Source of the DNA: Myxococcales bacterium
GTDB lineage: Bacteria; Myxococcota_A; Polyangia; Fen-1088
Assembly (NCBI GenBank): GCA_003153015.1
Contig: PMBS01000041.1
Span: forward strand, 1-43,972
Direction of reading: 5' to 3'
Length of the DNA: 43,972 bases
Each line of letters opens with the position of its first letter. The first letter of the stretch is position 1. A model generated the notes under the pieces. It saw only the letters and a list, made by a program, of their open reading frames with translations. It was not told the DNA's origin and did no database searches. Below are positions 39,057 to 43,972 of the stretch, piece after piece. The position numbers and the translations under genes are program-made.

Positions 39057-40000
39057 ACCGCGCCACCCTAGCCAATGCCTGCGCCCTGGCAGCGGCTGTC
39101 GCGTTGACCATTCACTTTGGCCGCAGCCCTGGCCGAGCCATGCCCGGCCACCGAGGCGGCCCACCGACTGCAATAGGTCCGACTGCCAACCCAAGCCTTC
39201 CCGATGCTACCTCCCACCCCGTGCCTTTGCGGCGCTACACCCGCATCGTGTCCACCAATCTGGTCACCGATCGCCTGCTCTTGGATCTGGCCGAGCCTGA
39301 CCGCATCTTGGCCTTCAGTCGCGCTGCCGCCGAGCGGCCGCAGGACGGCTATCGCTATTCCGGCAAGCCGGTTGTCGACGGCTTCGGCCCGGTTGAGGCG
39401 CTGATTGCGTTGCGGCCGGACCTCGTGCTCACCAACAGCTTCGGCACCGCCGGACGCGCGGCCAAGCTGCGTTCAGCTGGCATTGAGGTCTTTGACTTGG
39501 GCGAGTTGCGGGGTGTCAGTAGTTTGCTCAAGGCAGCCAAGACGCTCGCCCAACTGCTGGGGAAGCCCGAGCGCGGCCAGGACTTTGCGCACAGCTTTGC
39601 GCAGCGAATGAACAACGTGGCTGCTGCGCTGGCGGGGCGGCCGCGCAAGACCGCCCTGTTTCTGTCGATAATTGGCAACCAGGTACAAGGCGGCACCACC
39701 GGCACGGCGTTGCACGACGTCCTGACCGCAGGCGGCCTAGTCGATATCGCTGCCGCCCTCTATCGCGACTGGCCTGCCTATTCGGCCGAGCAGCTCCTGG
39801 CTCTGGAACCCGACCTGATTGTGACCAAGCAGGGAATGTCCGCCGCGGTGTGCGCCTTTCCTGGCGCCGACTTCCTGGCCGCCTGCCGCGAGCCCGACCG
39901 AATCATCGAGCTTCCCGCTGAACTGCTCGATGAGCCCGGCCCGGCCATGCTGGAAGCTGCCGAGGCCATCTACCGGCTAGTGTACGGCGAGCAGCAGTAG
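39053..40000 (+). CDS. btuF: Cobalamin-type periplasmic substrate-binding protein
   Basis: RIVSTNLVTDRLLLDLAEPDRILAFSR...VEALIALRPDLVLTNSFG...LAQLLGKPERG; overlaps btuD. Confidence 0.88.
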   Translation: MNRATLANACALAAAVALTIHFGRSPGRAMPGHRGGPPTAIGPTANPSLPDATSHPVPLRRYTRIVSTNLVTDRLLLDLAEPDRILAFSRAAAERPQDGYRYSGKPVVDGFGPVEALIALRPDLVLTNSFGTAGRAAKLRSAGIEVFDLGELRGVSSLLKAAKTLAQLLGKPERGQDFAHSFAQRMNNVAAALAGRPRKTALFLSIIGNQVQGGTTGTALHDVLTAGGLVDIAAALYRDWPAYSAEQLLALEPDLIVTKQGMSAAVCAFPGADFLAACREPDRIIELPAELLDEPGPAMLEAAEAIYRLVYGEQQ

Positions 40001-40049
40001 TCACATCGCACTTGGCCTGCGAATCTGACAGAGTCATCGGCAGCTGTTC

Positions 40050-42077
40050 ATGCCGAACCCCGCTGACAAAACCCCTGCTTCCGCCCGCTGGCAGATTGTC
40101 TCGCCCAGCCGCTTGCGCCCTACCCTGTTCGCGCGGCGAAAGTACTGGGCGCATCGCTTTGGCGTAGCGCCGGTCCTGCCCATGTCGCGCGCCGAGATGG
40201 AGCAGCTCGGCTGGGAATGCTGTGACGTCATTCTGGTGACCGGCGACGCCTACGTTGATCACCCGAGCTTCGGCGCGGCGCTCATCGGCCGCGTGCTGGA
40301 GGAACAGGGCTTTCGCGTCGGCATCATTGCCCAACCCGACTGGCGTTCGGCAACCGGGTTCGCCTGCCTGGGCCGCCCGGCCTTCATGTTTGGCGTGACC
40401 GCCGGGAACATGGATTCGATGGTGAATCTGTTCACCGCGGAGAAGCGGGTGCGCAGCGACGACGCGTATTCGCCAAACGCAAAGCCTGGCCTGCGGCCGG
40501 AACGCGCGGTCACGGTCTACGCCCAACGCTGCCGCGAAGCCTTTCCCGACGTGCCGGTGGTCATCGGCGGCATCGAAGCCAGCCTGCGCCGGGTCGCTCA
40601 TTATGATTACTGGTCGGACAAGGTTCGGCGCTCTGTGCTCTTCGATTCCAAGGCTGACCTACTCGTCTACGGCAACGGCGAGCGCCAGGTGGTCGAGATC
40701 GCCCATCGCCTGGCCATGGGCGAACCGGTTGCGGCGATCACCGACGTGCGTGGTACGGCGTTTGCGCTGTCAGCCAAGACACCACGGCCCGGTGAGATCA
40801 ACTGCACCACCGTCAGCGGCAGGCGCGCATACAACGGCCAGGTGATCCGCCTGCCCAGCTTCGAGGCTGTGGCCGAGGATCCAGTCCTTTACGCCCATGC
40901 CTCACGCATTCTCCATCTCGAATCCAACCCAGGCAACGCGCGCACCTTGCTGCAACGGCACGACAACCGCGACCTGTGGGTCAACCCGCCGGCCCTGCCG
41001 CTCACCACAGCAGAGTTGGACGCCGTCTACGATCTGCCCTTTTCGCGCCGGCCCCACCCAAGCTATGGCGGCTCGCGCATTCCGGCGTACGAGATGATCA
41101 AGTGTTCGATCTCGATCATGCGCGGATGCTTCGGCGGCTGCACCTTCTGCTCGCTCACCGAACACGAAGGTCGCATCATCCAAAGCCGCTCGCCCGAGTC
41201 GGTCCTACGTGAGATTGCGTCGGTACGCGAGAAGACACCGGGGTTCACGGGCGTGATTTCCGATCTGGGCGGGCCCACCGCCAACATGTATCGGCTGGCC
41301 TGCAAGAACCCCTTGATCGAGGCTGCGTGCCGGCGGCTTTCGTGCGTCTTCCCAGGCATTTGCCCCAACCTCGACACCAACCACGGCCCGCTCATTGATC
41401 TCTACCGGCAAGCGCGCCAGGCACAAGGGGTGAAGAAGGTCACCATCGGCTCAGGCGTGCGCCACGACTTGGCCCTGGCCTCGCCCGCCTATGTTGAAGA
41501 GCTGGTCAGGCACCATGTGGGTGGCTATCTCAAAGTCGCTCCTGAGCACAGTGAGTCCGGGCCGCTCGACAAGATGTGCAAGCCCGGCATCGCCGCGTTC
41601 GACGAGTTCCGCGTGCTGTTTGAACGCTTTTCGCGCCAGGCGGGCAAGGAACAGTATCTCATCCCCTATTTCATCGCCGCGCACCCAGGCGCCACGCTGC
41701 GAGACATGCTGGAGCTGGCGCTCTGGTGCAAACGCAATCGCTTCCGGCCCGACCAGGTGCAGGCCTTTCTGCCCACACCCATGGCCCTAGCGACCGCCAT
41801 GTACCACACGGGCAAGAACCCTTTGCGTCGCTTGCGCCGCCGCGGCGGCGAAGAGGTTTGCGTGGCTTGCGGTGAGAAAGAGCGCCGGCTACACAAGGCA
41901 TTTCTGCGCTACCACGATCCGGAAAACTGGGCGCTACTTCGCGCTGCCCTTCTCCACCTGGGCCGGCCAGACCTCATCGGCCACGGCCAAAACTGCCTGG
42001 TTCCGCCTGACCACCAGACGATGCGCGGAATCCGTCCCGCCCTGAACAAGCCACGAAGCACGCACCGCCGCCACTGA
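40050..42077 (+). CDS. ygiQ: YgiQ-family radical SAM protein
   Basis: [60 protein letters not shown] radical SAM cluster; [20 protein letters not shown]. Confidence 0.93.
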   Translation: MPNPADKTPASARWQIVSPSRLRPTLFARRKYWAHRFGVAPVLPMSRAEMEQLGWECCDVILVTGDAYVDHPSFGAALIGRVLEEQGFRVGIIAQPDWRSATGFACLGRPAFMFGVTAGNMDSMVNLFTAEKRVRSDDAYSPNAKPGLRPERAVTVYAQRCREAFPDVPVVIGGIEASLRRVAHYDYWSDKVRRSVLFDSKADLLVYGNGERQVVEIAHRLAMGEPVAAITDVRGTAFALSAKTPRPGEINCTTVSGRRAYNGQVIRLPSFEAVAEDPVLYAHASRILHLESNPGNARTLLQRHDNRDLWVNPPALPLTTAELDAVYDLPFSRRPHPSYGGSRIPAYEMIKCSISIMRGCFGGCTFCSLTEHEGRIIQSRSPESVLREIASVREKTPGFTGVISDLGGPTANMYRLACKNPLIEAACRRLSCVFPGICPNLDTNHGPLIDLYRQARQAQGVKKVTIGSGVRHDLALASPAYVEELVRHHVGGYLKVAPEHSESGPLDKMCKPGIAAFDEFRVLFERFSRQAGKEQYLIPYFIAAHPGATLRDMLELALWCKRNRFRPDQVQAFLPTPMALATAMYHTGKNPLRRLRRRGGEEVCVACGEKERRLHKAFLRYHDPENWALLRAALLHLGRPDLIGHGQNCLVPPDHQTMRGIRPALNKPRSTHRRH

Positions 42078-42249
42078 TCGTACCCGCCTTTGCTCGATTT
42101 TGGGGCCGTGAGCCGCCGCGTTCTACGGCCAGAACGTTGACCGCGTCAGCCACCGCCAAACCTACGCAGCTCTGCACAGCCCGCCGCGCGAACGGTTGCC
42201 GGCGCATGGGTCTCTTTCCAAATCCGTCGGAGATAGCTACTCTACTGAT

Positions 42250-43887
42250 ATGGCTGCAACCACACGACTCCCTCGACTCATAGCAATAGTGGCGGTATGC
42301 GCGCTGATGGCAGGAGCCGGGGCATGTGCCAAGACGGTCACCTCTGAGTCTAGCAATGGCGGATCAACTGGCGCCTCCACGACCAATCCGAAAGGGGGAA
42401 CCACGAGCAGCGGCGGCTCCTCAGGAGCCGGCGGCGGCGGGGGCTCTGCAAGCTCCTCGGCTCCCGCTGGCGGCGGCTCCACCAGCAGCAGCGGCGGCTC
42501 CATCAGCAGTGGCGGCTCCACCAGCAGCGGCGGGTCGACCAGCACCGGCGGCACGCAACAATCGGGCGGCGCGACCGCTACCAGCGGGGGAAACACCGTA
42601 GTCGGCGGCACGACTGCCAGCGGGGGCAGCACACGAACCGGCGGCACAACTGGAACCGGGGGAAACACCGGAGCCGGCGGCACGGGTACAAGCGGGGGCA
42701 ACGCCAGTACCGGCGGCGCGACCGGCACGGGCGGCTCCACGACCAGCACCACCGTTCCCTTGCTGCCGCCGCCCAACCCGTGCTCCAACCAGTTCACGAG
42801 CCAGGGGTGCAGGAAAGGCCAAGCGTCGAGCACGTGCGGCGGCATTTGTGCGAACGACTACGGCGGCACTGCCGCCAACGTGTGCCAGGGGGGAAGCAAC
42901 GGCGTCCCCGTGAACTACGCCTGCCCGCAATTCATGCTTTATAGCGATGCGCTGAATCAAGCGGTGATCGCCGACGGCTTTGGGGACAAGCTCAACTACG
43001 CCGTGGTTGGGCACGACATGGACGGCGGCTCGGGTGGCGTTGACAGCGGCCTCCCGGACGCCTGCTGCCAGTGTTACCAACTGGTGTTCGATTATCCGAA
43101 GGAAAACCAAGTCTGGGTTGACCCTGACCATACGCCTGGAACATCTGCGATCAACATCCCGAAGCCCTTGGTGGTTCAGAGCTTCAACACAGCGACCAAT
43201 GGACCCGATGACTTCGACATCTACATGGGCGCGGGCGGCTTCGGCGCCAACAACGGTTGCTATGTGAGCGGCGGAACTTGCCCAGGCGGCCCCTGCATGT
43301 ACAGCGGGTATCCCACCCAAGACGGCGGCATGGTCAAAGCCGTGGGCAACACGTTCCAAAACCCCTGGCCCGATCCGTGCAAGACCTCGGTTACGAATTG
43401 GGTCACCCAGGCCACTCTTACGTCACCGGCCTGCGCGAATGCCGTGACTACCGCGTGCAATCAGATCACCTCGCCCAATGCCAGCATCCAAACCCAGACG
43501 ATCCGCTCGTGCGTGCAGTCGAACGGCGTGAAGGCCGATGACACCGGGCAGATCCCCGGCGACTACCACGTCAACTGGTACATCTGGGTCAAGCGCGTCG
43601 AGTGCCCGACCAGCCTCACCAACATCACCGGCTGCAAGCTCGCGAGCCAGGCACTGCCCAAACCAGATCCGAACGTCGCCACCGTCCCGCAAGCCAAGGC
43701 CGCCGGCTTCCTTCAAAAATCCGGCAGTGGCAGCAACTTCAGCACGACTCAAATGCAGGACTGCTGTATGGCTACCTGCTCCTGGTCGAACAACGTGAAG
43801 GGCACCACGGTCAACGGCTACAACTCGTTCTATTCATGCGACAAAGACGGCGTGCCGTGGACGACCGCCGTCACCCGGACTCAATGA
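42250..43887 (+). CDS. Lipoprotein with Gly/Ser/Thr linker and circularly permuted GH45-like endoglucanase domain
   Basis: ALMAGAGACAK lipobox; GGSTSSGG linker; DACCQCYQLVFDYP...LVVQSFNT...DDFDIYMGAGGFGANNGC...WYIWVKRVECPTSLTNITGCK matches GH45 core order; STTQMQDCCMATCSW...SCDKDGVP lies at the C-terminus. Confidence 0.82.
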   Translation: MAATTRLPRLIAIVAVCALMAGAGACAKTVTSESSNGGSTGASTTNPKGGTTSSGGSSGAGGGGGSASSSAPAGGGSTSSSGGSISSGGSTSSGGSTSTGGTQQSGGATATSGGNTVVGGTTASGGSTRTGGTTGTGGNTGAGGTGTSGGNASTGGATGTGGSTTSTTVPLLPPPNPCSNQFTSQGCRKGQASSTCGGICANDYGGTAANVCQGGSNGVPVNYACPQFMLYSDALNQAVIADGFGDKLNYAVVGHDMDGGSGGVDSGLPDACCQCYQLVFDYPKENQVWVDPDHTPGTSAINIPKPLVVQSFNTATNGPDDFDIYMGAGGFGANNGCYVSGGTCPGGPCMYSGYPTQDGGMVKAVGNTFQNPWPDPCKTSVTNWVTQATLTSPACANAVTTACNQITSPNASIQTQTIRSCVQSNGVKADDTGQIPGDYHVNWYIWVKRVECPTSLTNITGCKLASQALPKPDPNVATVPQAKAAGFLQKSGSGSNFSTTQMQDCCMATCSWSNNVKGTTVNGYNSFYSCDKDGVPWTTAVTRTQ

Positions 43888-43972
43888 GCCACAGCGTGCG
43901 CACGTCCACCGAGCGCACGCCCACCTTCTCGAGTTGGTTGTGTGCGGCGGGTTGCGCTGTTGCTTGGGGGAA

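Overview
GC-rich 44-kb window with the character of a Myxococcota (Polyangia-like) chromosome. Taxonomy is inferred from the MYXO-CTERM tail, the many Gly/Ser/Thr-rich 'TGG/SGG' lipoproteins and gene content; it was not tested. Left third: secreted glycan-active proteins (two beta-helix proteins, CBM-like lipoproteins, a tandem pair of multimodular GH8 enzymes). Middle: housekeeping and regulatory genes (sulfatase-fold enzyme, hslO, PAS histidine kinase, SUV3-like helicase, Wzm/Wzt ABC transporter, TonB-like protein, ttcA, lon). Right: a cobalamin riboswitch followed by btuB, a beta-propeller lipoprotein and btuCDF, then a YgiQ-family radical SAM protein and a GH45-like lipoprotein. Main observations: (1) the GH45-like protein appears circularly permuted, with the canonical N-terminal 'TTRYWDCCKPSCSW...SCDKDG' strand at the C-terminus and both catalytic Asp positions retained; (2) an 864-nt ORF-less group II intron with recognisable DV, DVI, bulged A and EBS/IBS pairs, sitting inside a CTAG-bounded inverted-repeat element; (3) a riboswitch-linked B12 locus in which a beta-propeller lipoprotein follows btuB with an ATGA overlap, a possible analogue of Bacteroides BtuG; (4) a 75-bp two-hairpin repeat, one copy of which is read in frame into the TtcA N-terminus; (5) mosaic divergence between the tandem GH8 genes. 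No database searches or structure predictions were run.
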